Source: Symbiodinium natans
Taxonomy: Eukaryota; Sar; Dinophyceae; Suessiales; Symbiodiniaceae
Assembly (NCBI GenBank): GCA_905221605.1
Contig: CAJNDS010002313.1
Span: 855,001-917,500 of the forward strand
Length of the DNA stretch: 62,500 bases
Direction of reading: 5' to 3'
Shown here: piece after piece, positions 47,661 through 57,878 of the stretch
How the letters are laid out: every line of letters starts with the position of its first letter
How positions within the stretch are numbered: position 1 is the stretch's first letter
Program-made: the position numbers and the translations under genes
The notes under the pieces: model-generated
What the model was told of the DNA's origin: nothing
Seen by the model: the letters and a program-made list of their open reading frames with translations, nothing else
The model's database searches: none

Positions 47661-48494
47661 TTCCAAGGTGTACATGTGTGGACGGTTGTCTGCAAAGGCT
47701 TGTTTAGGGTAAGGGTTCCAGCTTGTCTACACCAAGCCTGAAACTAGCGGCTTGGGGTTTAGGCTTTAGGGTTTAGGGTTTGGGGTTTAGGAAAGCCTGC
47801 TTAGGAAACCCTAAAGCCTAAACCCAAAGCCACAAACCCTAATTATGTTCGGGCTCAGGGGTCCAAATAAACATCGAGTTCTTGCTTGGTTTTACGGGCA
47901 TTCGTATTTAAGTTGGGGGGGGGGAACCTAAACCCTAAACCCTAAACCCTGGTGACAACAGGAGACCACTGCGTGGGTTGTCGTAACGCCTAGAAAAATT
48001 TCCCACAACCCAAAAAACACTTGAACCTAAACCCTTGAACTCCGAAACTTCTTCAACCATACACCCCTTAAGCCCTATACCCTGAACCCCTTGAAGCCTT
48101 AAATCCCCACGGATCCCCGACCTGCAGAAGCTCTGAACCTTAAACTCCTCATAGGGTTTAAGGTTCAGGGTGTAGGGTTTAGGGTGCAGGGGGTTCGGGG
48201 TTTAGGGTTACGGCCTGCTTTTGCAGCAAGGGTGGGAGGGAGGGTTCATCAGGCTGCTTTGGGGTTGTTGAGCCTTACTTGGGGAAAATATGGGGCCCTT
48301 TCACCCCCCCCTCCCTTCCCCCCCTTGGTTCCTTATGTCTAGGGGTTGCATCTTGGACCCTAAGACAGGTGTATTCTGGCGTTTTGGGGGCCCTTGTTGA
48401 AGATCGGGCCATATCGAGAGTACATGTTAAAAGGAACCTCCTAGGGGTTCAGTACAACCTTAGGGCTAGGAGCCTTGATCCCTTGATGATGAAC

Positions 48495-48652
48495 TTAGTT
48501 GTCCAGAAACCCGGGGGAACTAGAGGTTAACCTTTAGGAGTATGAGGGGATTTTATCACCCCCAAACCCTAAACCCTAAACCCTAAACCCTAAACCCTAA
48601 ACTCCAAACCCTAAACCCCAAAAAAGGTTAAGGGCTACCTACGCTACTACTA
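48495..48652. mobile_element. Family D element interrupted by a telomere array
   Basis: TTAGTTGTCCAGAAACCC and GGTTAACCTTTAGGAGTATG match 35348-35449. The array occupies about 48562-48618. The element resumes at AAAAAGGTTAAGGGCTACC and ends CTACTACTA. Confidence 0.85.
48562..48618 (-). repeat. Telomere array inside a D element
   Basis: About eight CCCTAAA units, last two CTCCAAA and CCCCAAA. The unoccupied copy reads CTCCAAAATGG at this site. Confidence 0.94.
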
Positions 48653-48734
48653 GGTGGTGAAAAGACGAAAGCTTCGACCTCGTCATCGAAGCCAAGCTGT
48701 GCGGGAGGTGCACAATGAGGGAGTACTCCTGGAA

Positions 48735-48892
48735 ACCCGAAACCCAAAACCCAAAACCCAAAACCCTAAACCCGTAATAAACCCTAAGCCCTAAGCCCTA
48801 AACCCTAAACCCTAAACCCTAAACCCTAAACCCTAAACCCTAAACCCTAAACTCCAAACCCTAAACCCTAAACCCTAAACCCTAAACTAAAC
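48735..48892 (-). repeat. Long telomere array, CCCTAAA with CCCAAAA start
   Basis: CCCAAAA units, CCCGTAATAAA, AAGCCCT, then about 14 CCCTAAA. Confidence 0.94.
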
Positions 48893-49020
48893 CCAAGGCT
48901 CATGTGGGATGGGCTTGTGACTTCGGCGTGGGGTTCACAAACGGCTGAGTTTGGCGCGTCTTGGATGTCGCGATGGCAGACTCCACGTGGTCAAAAAAAG
49001 GTCGCGCTTCTAGGATGACA

Positions 49021-49140
49021 GCCAAGGGACGAAAGGAGGGACCCTTATAAGGGACCTTCAGGGGGTTATGTAGGGGCTATTTAGGTACATGGGGACTAGA
49101 TGCGGTATGTATAGGGGAATAAGATTATACCCCGTAAACA
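49021..49140. mobile_element. Left part of family L element
   Basis: AAGGGACGAAAGGAGGGACCC, TTATAAGGGACCTTCAGGG and TATAGGGGAATAAGAT match the copy at 61579-61726. The right TIR is missing. Confidence 0.65.
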
Positions 49141-49240
49141 ATTGCTGTTTGTGGTCATAGGCTGTACAAGCAAAAACCCGGGCATAGGCAGGGCAGGCAC
49201 AGTGAAAGACCACCATTCTGATGCTTTAGTGAGAAGGGTC

Positions 49241-49515
49241 TTCAAGGGACTAAACGAGAGACCCCGCTTTTAGGGAACTTGGATGTATATATATATATAT
49301 ATGCATATGTATTTATATATATATATACATATATATATAATATAGGGTGATATAAAGGGGAACAAGATTTAGGGTCCCTTCTAAGGGTCCCTCCCCCTAA
49401 ACCCTAAACCCTAAACCCTAAACCCTAAACCCTAAACCCTAAACCCTAAACCCTAAACCCTAAATCCTAAACCTTAAACTTCTACCCAGGGTCCCTTCTA
49501 GGGGTCCCTCCTTGT
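49241..49515. mobile_element. Family L element expanded by TA repeat and telomere array
   Basis: CAAGGGACTAAACGAGAGACC at left mirrors GGGTCCCTCCTTG at right. (TA)n occupies 49284-49341. An array at 49394-49475 is flanked by copies of a 24-bp piece of the right end. Confidence 0.75.
49371..49511. repeat. Telomere array bracketed by a 24-bp direct repeat
   Basis: AGGGTCCCTTCTAAGGGTCC plus 4 bases at 49371-49394 recurs at 49488-49511 with one mismatch. Between are about 11 CCCTAAA units, the last few degenerate. Confidence 0.9.
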
Positions 49516-49720
49516 TTCCTGTAAGGTGTTGGGTTGAAGGTTTGGGGATGGGGCAAACCCCTGAACCCTGAGCCCCAGATCGAACCCCGTTGTCGCGGTG
49601 CAGTCTCACTTAGGTTTAGAGTTTAGGGCTTAGGGTTTAGGGTTTAGGGTTTAGGGTTTACTCTCCAAGTTAGGCTCGAGAAACGGGGTCGAGAATTTGC
49701 GGAGAGCCGGGAAGGGGCAA

Positions 49721-49744
49721 GGGGGGGGGGGGGGGGGGGGGGGG
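49721..49744. repeat. Poly-G tract, 24 bp
   Basis: Uninterrupted G run, followed 18 bp later by a CCCTCAA array. Confidence 0.97.
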
Positions 49745-49759
49745 TCCGGGAAGGCCCTA

Positions 49760-49862
49760 GACCCTCAACCCTCAACCCTCAACCCTCAACCCTAAACCCT
49801 AAACCCTAAATCCTAAACCCTAAACCCTAAACCCTAAACCCTAAACCCTAAACTAAACCCCA
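49760..49862 (-). repeat. Telomere array with CCCTCAA block
   Basis: Four CCCTCAA, then about ten CCCTAAA. Confidence 0.95.
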
Positions 49863-49964
49863 AGCAAGCCGTATTTCCCACACCCTACGCCCTAAGCTCT
49901 AGAATCCCAGACCCTGATGGCCCGAAGCTGCACATCTTAGCCCGAAAATCCTTCGAGCCCAGAA

Positions 49965-50068
49965 GACATAGGTAATAAGGGTACCCTTTTGGGGCCTGGT
50001 TACTTGATAAGGGAACCCTACAACCAAAAAAATGGTGAAAGGGCGCCACTGGGCCTTCATGAGCCCTA
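49965..50068. mobile_element. Family B element, ends decayed
   Basis: AATAAGGGTACCCTTTTGGGG, GGTTACTTGATAAGGGAACC and CGCCACTGGGCCTTCATG match B. Confidence 0.6.
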
Positions 50069-50292
50069 CAAACCCTTAAGAAACTCCAAACAGAAACCGA
50101 AAAAAAACCCTTACCTAAGCCCTATTTACTTTTTTGTTAACGTCAAAAAACCTTATGAAACCTATTTAGGTTTCAAAAACCTTAGCCGTTTGGTGCCTCA
50201 AAGGCCGCCCTGACGACAAAAGAGTTGGCCATGCCCATGACCAGGCGCATCGCCCAGGGCGAGCGGGGAGCGCTTGGCTTGTCTGAGGTTCA

Positions 50293-50362
50293 GGGTTTAG
50301 GATTTAGGTTTAGGGTTTAGGGTTTAGGGTTTAGGGTTTAGGATTTAGGGTTTAGGGTTCAG
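50293..50362 (+). repeat. Telomere array, TTTAGGG
   Basis: Nine or ten units, ATTTAGG variants. Confidence 0.93.
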
Positions 50363-50495
50363 GGCTTGGGGCTTCCAGGGTGTGGTGTTTACAGTCCAGG
50401 GTTGGGGACCCAACAAACCCTGAACACAACGGACCCTCTCAAGAAGCCGACTCCTGAAGAGGGACCCGGGCTCAGGGAACTTATTGCATAGAGAC

Positions 50496-50690
50496 GTAGG
50501 GTTATAAGCACCCTAGAGTGGGGATCTCCTAATTAGCTACTGATGTATAGCTGGTGGCCTCTTTATCTGTTACCCTTATACCTGAATATGGCGCCTAGAT
50601 ACCCTAAGAAGAACCCCCCCCCTACAAAACACCTACAAAACATAAACCCTACCTAAAGAGGCCACCAAGCAATATGATGTATAACCCTAC
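50496..50690. mobile_element. Large palindromic element
   Basis: GTAGGGTTATA and GGTGGCCTCTTTA at left mirror TAAAGAGGCCACC and TATAACCCTAC at right. About 195 bp, with AACCCCCCCCC in the loop. Single copy. Confidence 0.65.
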
Positions 50691-50945
50691 TTTCCAGAAG
50701 TCCTTGTCCCTGCTGTGATCTTGGCCCATGCACATCGCTCTTGAGCCCCTGCTGAGCCATCCTTGCTGCATGGCAACAGAGTCACAGTTTTTGCAGGACC
50801 TTCAAGCAAGCCCGAAACCCGAAACCCTAAACCCTAAACCTAAACCCCAACTGGGTCACTTGAAGCCACTAACCCTGTGGGTCCAGGAATGATTTCGGTC
50901 GGGCCTTAAAGCCTTCTGTATGAAAGTTAGTCCTATCTGAGATCA

Positions 50946-51003
50946 ACCCCAAACCCTAAACCCTAAACCCTAAACCCTAAACCCTAAACCCTAAACCCTA
51001 AAC
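50946..51003 (-). repeat. Telomere array, CCCTAAA
   Basis: Eight units. Confidence 0.95.
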
Positions 51004-51111
51004 GCCTAAACCCTATCCTAAACCCAACGAACACAACATCATCCCCCAAAGGCCTAGCTGGCTGGTGACGGATTTAGGAGCCATTTCGATTCCCAGCCTC
51101 TATTCGGTACC

Positions 51112-51234
51112 CTAAACCCTAAACCCTAAACCCTAAACCCTAAACCCTAAACCCTAAACCCTAAACCCTAAACCCTAAACCCTGAACCCTGAACCCTGAA
51201 CCCTGAACCCTGAACCCTGAACCCTGAACCCTAC
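51112..51234 (-). repeat. Two-block array, CCCTAAA then CCCTGAA
   Basis: Ten CCCTAAA units switch at about 51179 to seven consecutive CCCTGAA units. Confidence 0.96.
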
Positions 51235-51330
51235 ACCTTCACATGCTTCACAGGTGGCTCAGACGGTGCTTCCAGCGGCAACTCATGGTCTGAAGTCCCA
51301 TAAACCCTCAACCCTCAGCACTTTGAACCA

Positions 51331-51398
51331 CGGGTTTAGGGTTTAGGGTTTAGGGTTTAGGGTTTAGGGTTCAGGGTTCAGGGTTTAGGGTTTAGGGT
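51331..51398 (+). repeat. Telomere array, TTTAGGG
   Basis: Nine units, two TTCAGGG. Confidence 0.94.
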
Positions 51399-51737
51399 TC
51401 CTTCTAAACAAGGGTACATGCATCTAACTGCAAGCTGCACGTCCGCGCGAGAGGATTCCCCCAACAACCCCCCCCCCACCTCACAACCCGGACACAACAA
51501 ACCAGAAGAGAAGCGCACAAACACCCCAAAAAAGTCCAGCAACAAATTTATACGTCAAACCCTCACTGAAACCCCTAAAACCCCTACGTAACCCACCCCA
51601 CACCCCCAAAACCCCTAAAACCCTGAAACCCCAAAGCTTCATGACCTGGGTGCCTCGTCGGGAGGCTCAGGCTCATCAACATAGCCCGGCCTCATGCGGG
51701 TAAGAGGGCCTCAGGGTACTCTGGGCTCGAAGATGGT

Positions 51738-51818
51738 TGGGGTTTAGGGTTTAGGGTTTAGGGTTTAGGGTTCAGGGTTCAGGATTTCGGGTTTAAAGTT
51801 TAGGGTTTAGGGTTTAGG
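51738..51818 (+). repeat. Telomere array, TTTAGGG
   Basis: Eleven units, variants in the middle. Confidence 0.92.
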
Positions 51819-52030
51819 ATGCGGGGTTGAGGCTTATGCCACTCATTCGAGTGGTGTGCTTCAGTATTGGGGCGCTTGCTGCTGCAGTCAGCGTGAGGCC
51901 AATGTCTGCAGGTCTAAGTGCAAAAGTACCGAAGCGGGCCCTACTTTAGAACAAACGTTAAAGAGATTGACAACCCTAAACTCTAAACCCAGAACAAGCA
52001 AAAGGCAAAGAGGGCTCCCCTGGGATTCTC

Positions 52031-52125
52031 AGTCCCTAAACCCTATACACCCTAAGCCCTAAACCCTAAGCCCTAAGCCCTAAAACCCTACACCCTAAGC
52101 CCTAAACCCTAAACCCTAAACCTTA
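52031..52125 (-). repeat. Telomere array, CCCTAAA/AAGCCCT
   Basis: About 13 mixed units. Confidence 0.9.
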
Positions 52126-52207
52126 TGCACCCCGAAAACCCGCAAACCCTGTGGTCTCAGCTCGTCTCTCTGGCACCGGCGCGGTCCACTTTCCGAACTC
52201 CTGGATT

Positions 52208-52268
52208 GGGGTTTAGGGTTTAGGGTTTAGGGTTTAGGGTCTAGGGTCTAGGGTGTAGGGTTCAGGGT
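52208..52268 (+). repeat. Telomere array, TTTAGGG to TCTAGGG
   Basis: Four TTTAGGG, two TCTAGGG, then TGTAGGG and TTCAGGG. Confidence 0.92.
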
Positions 52269-52522
52269 TTCGGAGGGGAGGGGGGGGTAGTATCAAGGTG
52301 GGTAGTAGGGAACCCATCGGGATTATTAGGGTCGAAGGGTTGATCCTCATGGATGTGAACCACAACCCTGGACCCTGCACCCGAACCCTGTACTTCAGAA
52401 GGACACCTACTAAAACAGGCCTAGCTCAAACATCCTGGCCCTCAACCCTCAACCAGCAAACCTCTTCCATTTAAACCCCAAACCCCCAAAAAGCCCAAAT
52501 GCTTACCAACCATCCACTTTAA

Positions 52523-52634
52523 CTCAGTAGCCCAGTAACCATATTATAATGAGGGCACCCTTTTTGGGGTTGGTTACTTTATAAGGGAACCCACATTCCA
52601 AATCAAAGGGTAAAGGCACCACTGGGCTACTGAG
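52523..52634. mobile_element. Family B MITE, best preserved
   Basis: CTCAGTAGCCCAGTAACC at left mirrors GCACCACTGGGCTACTGAG at right. The interior ATTATAATGAGGG, TTGGGGTTGGTTACTTTATA and GGGTAAAGG is continuous. No clear target duplication. Reference copy for the array-bearing B at 17882. Confidence 0.82.
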
Positions 52635-52647
52635 ATCCTAAGCCCAG

Positions 52648-52852
52648 AACCCTAAACCCTAAACCCCAAACCCTAAACCCTAAGCCCTAAACCCTAGACC
52701 CTAGACCCTAAACCCTAAACCCTAAACCCTAAACCCTAAACCCTAAGCCCTAAACCCTAGACCCTGGACCCTAAACCCTAAACCCTAAACCGTAAACCCT
52801 AAACCCTAAACCCTAAACTCTAAACCCTAAACCCAAACCCTAAACCAAAACT
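52648..52852 (-). repeat. Long telomere array, CCCTAAA
   Basis: About 29 units. CCCTAGACCCT(A/G)GACC variants occur twice (about 52693 and 52758), 63-65 bp apart, suggesting segmental duplication within the array. Confidence 0.95.
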
Positions 52853-53293
52853 TTGGTTTAGGTTTGGGTTGCGACTCGGAGAACTCCCCCGCTCCACGGG
52901 CCTCGTCCTGGGACGCAAATCGCCGCGCCACCACATGCGGCGGGCGGATGGCCCTGTCGTGGGGGTTTTGAACCCTAAACCCTAAACCCTAACCATAAAC
53001 CCTAAACCCTAAACCCTCCACTCTAAAAACTAAATTTTAGGGCTTCAGAAGGGCTTGTGGGTTTTAGGGCTTGTGAGATGGCAGGCTATGGTAGGGCTTT
53101 AGGGTTTACACGGTTTGGGTTGAGGCTTTGACGGTCTTATCATGTTTAGGGCGCTACAGGCACTCCCGGAACTGCGAAATCATTCAACCATAACCGCACA
53201 GGTCCTAGGCAGCCTACGGAACTGAAAGGGGGGTTGAAGGGTTTGCCATTTACAGGGTTCTTGAACCCCGATTAAGGCTTAACGTTTAGGACT

Positions 53294-53362
53294 TGAGGTT
53301 CCCTAAGGGTCCATGTACCTATATCGTCTATACTCAACCCTAAACCCTAAACCCTAAACCAC
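53294..53362. mobile_element. Left half of family O joined to an array
   Basis: CCCTAAGGGTCCATGTACC to CTATACTCAA, then three CCCTAAA units. The right half of O is absent. Confidence 0.65.
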
Positions 53363-53550
53363 GTTTCGGGGGGGGATTTTGTTTCGGCGCAAAGGCTCAA
53401 GCGAAGACATCAAAACTCACACGTCCAAAGCACCTCAAACAAGTCGCAAGTGAACTTGCAGAACAGCAGATCACAAGCGATAAAACAGAAGCACGAATGG
53501 CACAAGCGAGGGAAGATCCATCGAAACCGTTTGGGCGTTGCTCGAAGGCT
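53363..53550. other. Unique spacer
   Basis: Purine/A-rich text without repeats. Nothing recognised. Confidence 0.3.
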
Positions 53551-53603
53551 TAGGGTTTAGGGTTTAGGGCTTAAGTCTCACGGTAGCATATCCGAAGCCC
53601 TTG

Positions 53604-53704
53604 CTTAGTTGCTGAGTTCAGAAGCCCCCAAAAAGTGTACACTTTCAGCTTTATAGGGGTGATAGTACCAAAAAAGTGTAAAGTGTGCCCACTCAGCTAC
53701 TGAG
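53604..53704. mobile_element. B-like MITE with CTTG duplication
   Basis: CTTAGTTGCTGAG at left mirrors CTCAGCTACTGAG at right, 101 bp. CTTG lies at 53600-53603 and 53705-53708. Internal arms AGTGTACACTTT and AAAGTGTAAAGTGT are partly inverted. Confidence 0.8.
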
Positions 53705-53869
53705 CTTGAACCCGAATCCCTCCACCCCAAAACGGTGAGTAGGGTTGAGGTAGGGTTTCAAGTCAGGCCCCTGTTGCACCTCACTGCGCCGTCTCCAAAC
53801 TGCACATGGTAGCGGGCCGTCTGAGGGTCGAAGGCCACAATGGTACCCACCTGCCATGGAATGACCCTA

Positions 53870-53910
53870 AACCCTAAACCCTAAACCCTAAACCCTAAAC
53901 CCTAAACCCA
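53870..53910 (-). repeat. Telomere array, CCCTAAA
   Basis: Six units. Confidence 0.94.
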
Positions 53911-54249
53911 AGGGTCTGGGGTTTGCATGTTGAAACTCCAGAAATTCGGGAGTTCGCTGCTGTCGTACCTATCCAAAGCAAGGGAAGCAGCGTTAAACCT
54001 AGCAAAAATGCCCAAGATGCTGTGCATGTCGGCGATACACGCCGAGACCCGCAAGCAGTGCCAGGAGAATGCAGGTGCCCCCAAAAAAACCCAAACCCTA
54101 AACCCTAAACCCTAAACCCTAAAACCCTGGAGTAGGGTTTCAGGGCGCCTCATTGCAGAAACGTACTACACATGGACTCTCTGGGGCAAGACCTTTGTGA
54201 TCTAGTTCAAGGGGCCATCCAGGATTCGGGCCCACGAGGATTCTTCGAG

Positions 54250-54480
54250 TTTAGGGTTTAGGTTTAGGGCTTAGGGCTTTGGGTTTAGGGTTTAGGATGT
54301 AGGGTTTAGGGTTTACAGTTTAGGGTTTCGGGTTCGGGGTTAGAACGAATCGATCCTTGAGTTCTTCGAGAAGGGGCCTAAAATCATGAAGTGGTGTTTA
54401 GGGTTTAGGGTTTGGGGTTTAGGGTTTTGGGTTTGGGGTTTAGGGTTTGGGGCTTGGGGTTTAGGGTTCAGGGCTTCGGA
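54250..54480 (+). repeat. Two TTTAGGG arrays, the second with TTTGGGG
   Basis: 54250-54335 is degenerate TTTAGGG. 54397-54475 alternates TTTAGGG and TTTGGGG. A 60-bp unique spacer separates them. Confidence 0.88.
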
Positions 54481-54747
54481 GGTCGTTTTGGGAACTAGGG
54501 TTTGGGGTTTAGGCGCACACTTTGACAAGAATCGATGGGGGTCAGAACGGGGGATGCTGCCGATCCTTCTTTAGGCTCCTGTGAGAAGCAGTTGGGTCTC
54601 TTGCTGGCTGTGAACCAGTGGTGGAAAATTCGGATGTCCCGTGCTGCTGGATTGACTGTTGGGACGCTCAATAGGGCTTAGGGTTGGGGATTTAAGTTTC
54701 GGGCTGAGGCTTCTCCAAGATGTGCAAGATCTAGGGTATGAGGGTGA

Positions 54748-54857
54748 CTTGGTAGCCAGTAACCATATTTGAAATAAGGGCGCCCCTTTTTTGGTTGGTT
54801 GCTTTATAAGGGAACCCAAAAACAAAAAAAGGTAAAGGGTACCGCTGGGCTGCCAAG
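54748..54857. mobile_element. Family B MITE with GTGA duplication
   Basis: CTTGGTAGCCAGTAACCATA at left mirrors ACCGCTGGGCTGCCAAG at right. GTGA lies at 54744-54747 and 54858-54861. Confidence 0.87.
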
Positions 54858-54965
54858 GTGAAGTATCTGCATAGCGTCCACCCTACAAACCGTGAAACCG
54901 ACTTCAACAAAAAGGATGGAAGCCCAAGCATGTGCATGGTTCAAGGGTCCAACGCTTGAAGCCTA

Positions 54966-55026
54966 CAAACCCTAAACCCTGAACCCTAAACCCTAAACCC
55001 CAAACCCGAAACCCTACACCCTAACC
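54966..55026 (-). repeat. Telomere array, CCCTAAA
   Basis: Eight units, with CCCTGAA, CCCCAAA, CCCGAAA. Confidence 0.9.
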
Positions 55027-55451
55027 TAGGCTCAGAGTCTTGCAGTTTCGGCTGCTGGGCTTTGGCTCCCAAAACGACGCTCAGCACCTGCAGCAAGGGA
55101 TCCTAAGAACGCGCGTTGCTGGTGAGCATCCGATACCCAGACGATCCCAGTTTAGGGTTTAGGGTTTAGGGTTCAGGGTTTAGGGTTTAGGGGGACGTGT
55201 CTCGCATGTTGAGCTGGAGATCTCGCAAAGTGTTGGGCCTGCGGCCGCGGCCGGCTGCTCCCAAAGTGCACGGGGCCACTTGTTCAGTGATTCTTCAGGC
55301 TTTTTTTTGGGACCTGAACCCTGGACCCAAACCCTAAACCCTAAACCCTAAACTCCAAAACCCTGACCCCTGACCTCTAAATTCAGCCCTATCCCCAAAA
55401 CCCCTCGACCCGACCACCCAGGTCTTGAGCTCTGGATTTAAGAGTAGAAGT

Positions 55452-55533
55452 TAGGGTTTAGGGTTTAGGGTTTAGGGTTTAGGGTTTAGGGTTTAGGGTT
55501 TAGGGTTTAGGGTTTAGGGTTTAGGGTTTAGGC
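55452..55533 (+). repeat. Perfect telomere array, TTTAGGG
   Basis: About eleven units. Confidence 0.97.
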
Positions 55534-55615
55534 GCCAGCAAACTCGTACCTTTGGCTTTGGGGATTCTTTCAGCATAGCCCATGGTGCATATCAGGACCC
55601 TAAGCCCTAGAACCT

Positions 55616-55665
55616 AAACCCTAAACCCTAAACCCTAAACCCCAAACCCTAAACCCTAAACCCCT
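55616..55665 (-). repeat. Telomere array, CCCTAAA
   Basis: Seven units, one CCCCAAA. Confidence 0.94.
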
Positions 55666-55759
55666 TATGAGGGGTGGCAGAAACCTGGGGGGTGCGAGAT
55701 TCGGATCCCTTGACACATGCAGCCCAACCACCAGAAGACACCCTAAACCCTGCACCCTG

Positions 55760-55890
55760 ACACCTGCACCCTAAACCCTAAACCCTAAACCCTAAACCCT
55801 AAACCCTAAACCCTAAAGCCTAAACCCGAAACCCTAAACCCTAACCCTAGACCATAATCCCTAAAGCCTAAACCCTAAACCCTAACCCGA
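55760..55890 (-). repeat. Telomere array, CCCTAAA, degenerate at right
   Basis: About 17 units with AAGCCTA and CCCGAAA variants. Confidence 0.92.
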
Positions 55891-56197
55891 TTTTGGGCTT
55901 CAGGAGTGTTCGAGACACGTCCAACTGCGCGACTCTCGGGGCGCGCGCTCGATAGTCTTCTGACACTTTCTTGGGGAGATTATGGTTTGAGGTTTAGGGT
56001 TTAGGGTTTGGGGTTTGGGGTTTAGAGTTTGATCTGAACGCTCTCTGGTTCCATTTCAAAGTTTTGTTCTACTTGATGGTTTGCAGTAACTAAAGGAGGT
56101 TCGCAGTAAAAAAACAAAAGGTTTACGTTTGACCCAAGGGTTAAACTCTTATGGCGGGGTCAGGGAAAGGATTTGGGATGAAGATCCTAAGTCCTAA

Positions 56198-56265
56198 CCC
56201 TAAACCCTAAACCCTACACCCTAAACCCTAAACCCTACACCCTAAACCCTAAACCCTAAACCCCC
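56198..56265 (-). repeat. Telomere array with CCCTACA every third unit
   Basis: CCCTAAA CCCTAAA CCCTACA occurs twice in register, a 21-bp higher-order unit, then CCCTAAA. Confidence 0.92.
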
Positions 56266-56699
56266 TCATCCCTACATCCCACGTCTGGCTGTCACTCGAC
56301 TCACCCTGGCAGCTTAAAGACTCGGCAGCTTGAAGAGGGCCTCGTGCAGTGGATTGGGGTTTCGGGCTAGGGGCTTAGGGGTAATAGGGTTTAGGGTTTA
56401 GGGTTTAGGGTTAGGGTTTAGGGCTAGGGACACCCTACATCCATGTTGTACTTTGGATCCCAAGGTTCTACACAGTGGGGACCACTTTGCAGCACTTCTT
56501 AGGAACTCGAGGGGGGGGGGGGGGGGCAAAATGGGGAGTAACCTAAACCTTTGACCTCATGAATTCCTGAGCTGAAGAGCTGTAAGATCCTCAGCCCTTA
56601 ACCCTAAACCTGAACCCTACTTTTTCAACTCTAAACCCTAAACCCCCCCCCCCCCCCCAGTCAAGGGATCCAATGGCTCAGCTCTACTCTGGACCTCGA

Positions 56700-56780
56700 G
56701 GCTGTTCTTACTAGGGGTTTAGAGTACCTCTTACATTAGAATCCCTATTAAGGATTGTTAGTATATGGGTTGAACACCCC
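56700..56780. mobile_element. Diverged family A element
   Basis: CTGTTCTTACTAGGGG, AATCCCTATTAAGGATTG and TTAGTATATGGG match the family A arms. An array begins at its right end. Confidence 0.5.
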
Positions 56781-56892
56781 TAAACCCTAAATCCCTAACC
56801 CTAAGCCCTAAGCCCTAAACCCTAAGCGGCAAGCCCTAAAACCCTAAGCCCTAAGCCCTAAACCCAAAACGCAACACCCTAAACCCTACCCT
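56775..56892 (-). repeat. Degenerate telomere array, CCCTAAA/AAGCCCT
   Basis: About 16 mixed units. Confidence 0.88.
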
Positions 56893-56939
56893 GTACACCT
56901 TTAGGTACGCAATCCTAACTTATAGCAACCCCCGCTTGG

Positions 56940-57005
56940 CCCTAAACCCTAAACCCTAAACCCTAAACCCTAAACCCTAAACCCTAAACCCTAAACCCTA
57001 AACCC
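56940..57005 (-). repeat. Perfect telomere array, CCCTAAA
   Basis: Nine identical units. Confidence 0.97.
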
Positions 57006-57384
57006 GCAGACTGGTGACTCCCAGCTGGTCGCCGGCATCCAGGCCAGTGATCTTCTCCTCTTGGGCTTCTTGTAACTAGACCCAGGAGCGTCTAGGGTTT
57101 GGGGTTTAGAGTTTAGGCTTTAGGGTTTGGGGTGGTAACCTAGGAGTAACCTAACTCAAACTTTGTATCTACATCATACAAAAAATAGTACTCAAAAAAG
57201 AGTTGTATGTAACTACCATAGCATCTAATCATCCAGTCCTACTAAACTCCTAAACCCTAAACCTAAACTATAAACCCTAAACCCTAAACCTTCACTGCAC
57301 AGGGACAAAAGGAGGGAACCGTACGAGGGAACCCTACCCGGAACACCCGCCCTCAGGGTTTGCAAGGTTTTGGGTTTTTGTTGG

Positions 57385-57492
57385 GGTTTAGGGTTTTTAG
57401 GGTTTAGGGTTTGTAGGGTTTAGGGTTTAGGGTTTAGGTTTTAGGTTTTAGGGTTTAGGGTTTAGGGTTTAGGGTTTAGGGTTTAGGGTTGA
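57385..57492 (+). repeat. Telomere array, TTTAGGG
   Basis: About 15 units, some TTTTAGG slips. Confidence 0.95.
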
Positions 57493-57572
57493 GGAGCTTC
57501 ATGGCTCCGAGATGGCCACGATAGTCATTGCAATCATCGCCAGCCGCCCGTTGCTCAGCTCCTCCCGCTTTG

Positions 57573-57646
57573 GGGTTTAGGGTTTAGGGTTTAGGGTTTA
57601 GGGTTTAGGGTTTAGGGTTTAGGGTTTAGGGTTTAGGGTTTAGGGA
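57573..57646 (+). repeat. Perfect telomere array, TTTAGGG
   Basis: Ten units. Confidence 0.97.
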
Positions 57647-57878
57647 TACATGCGGGTATGTGCCGAGTGTGAGTCCGTACCTGAAGGTTGTACTGTAGCT
57701 CCTTTTGGGTGAGTTTTAAGGGGTTCTAGTATGCTGCACTAAAGAAGGCAATAATGTAGGAGCTTTTAGGTAGCGCTTCGCTAAATAGTGCACACGCGGC
57801 CCCCAAAGTCATGGTTGAAGGAAATCTGTTCAAGCCCAAACATACCCTCATGAGGTACATGGGCCCATAAAGTTGGAA

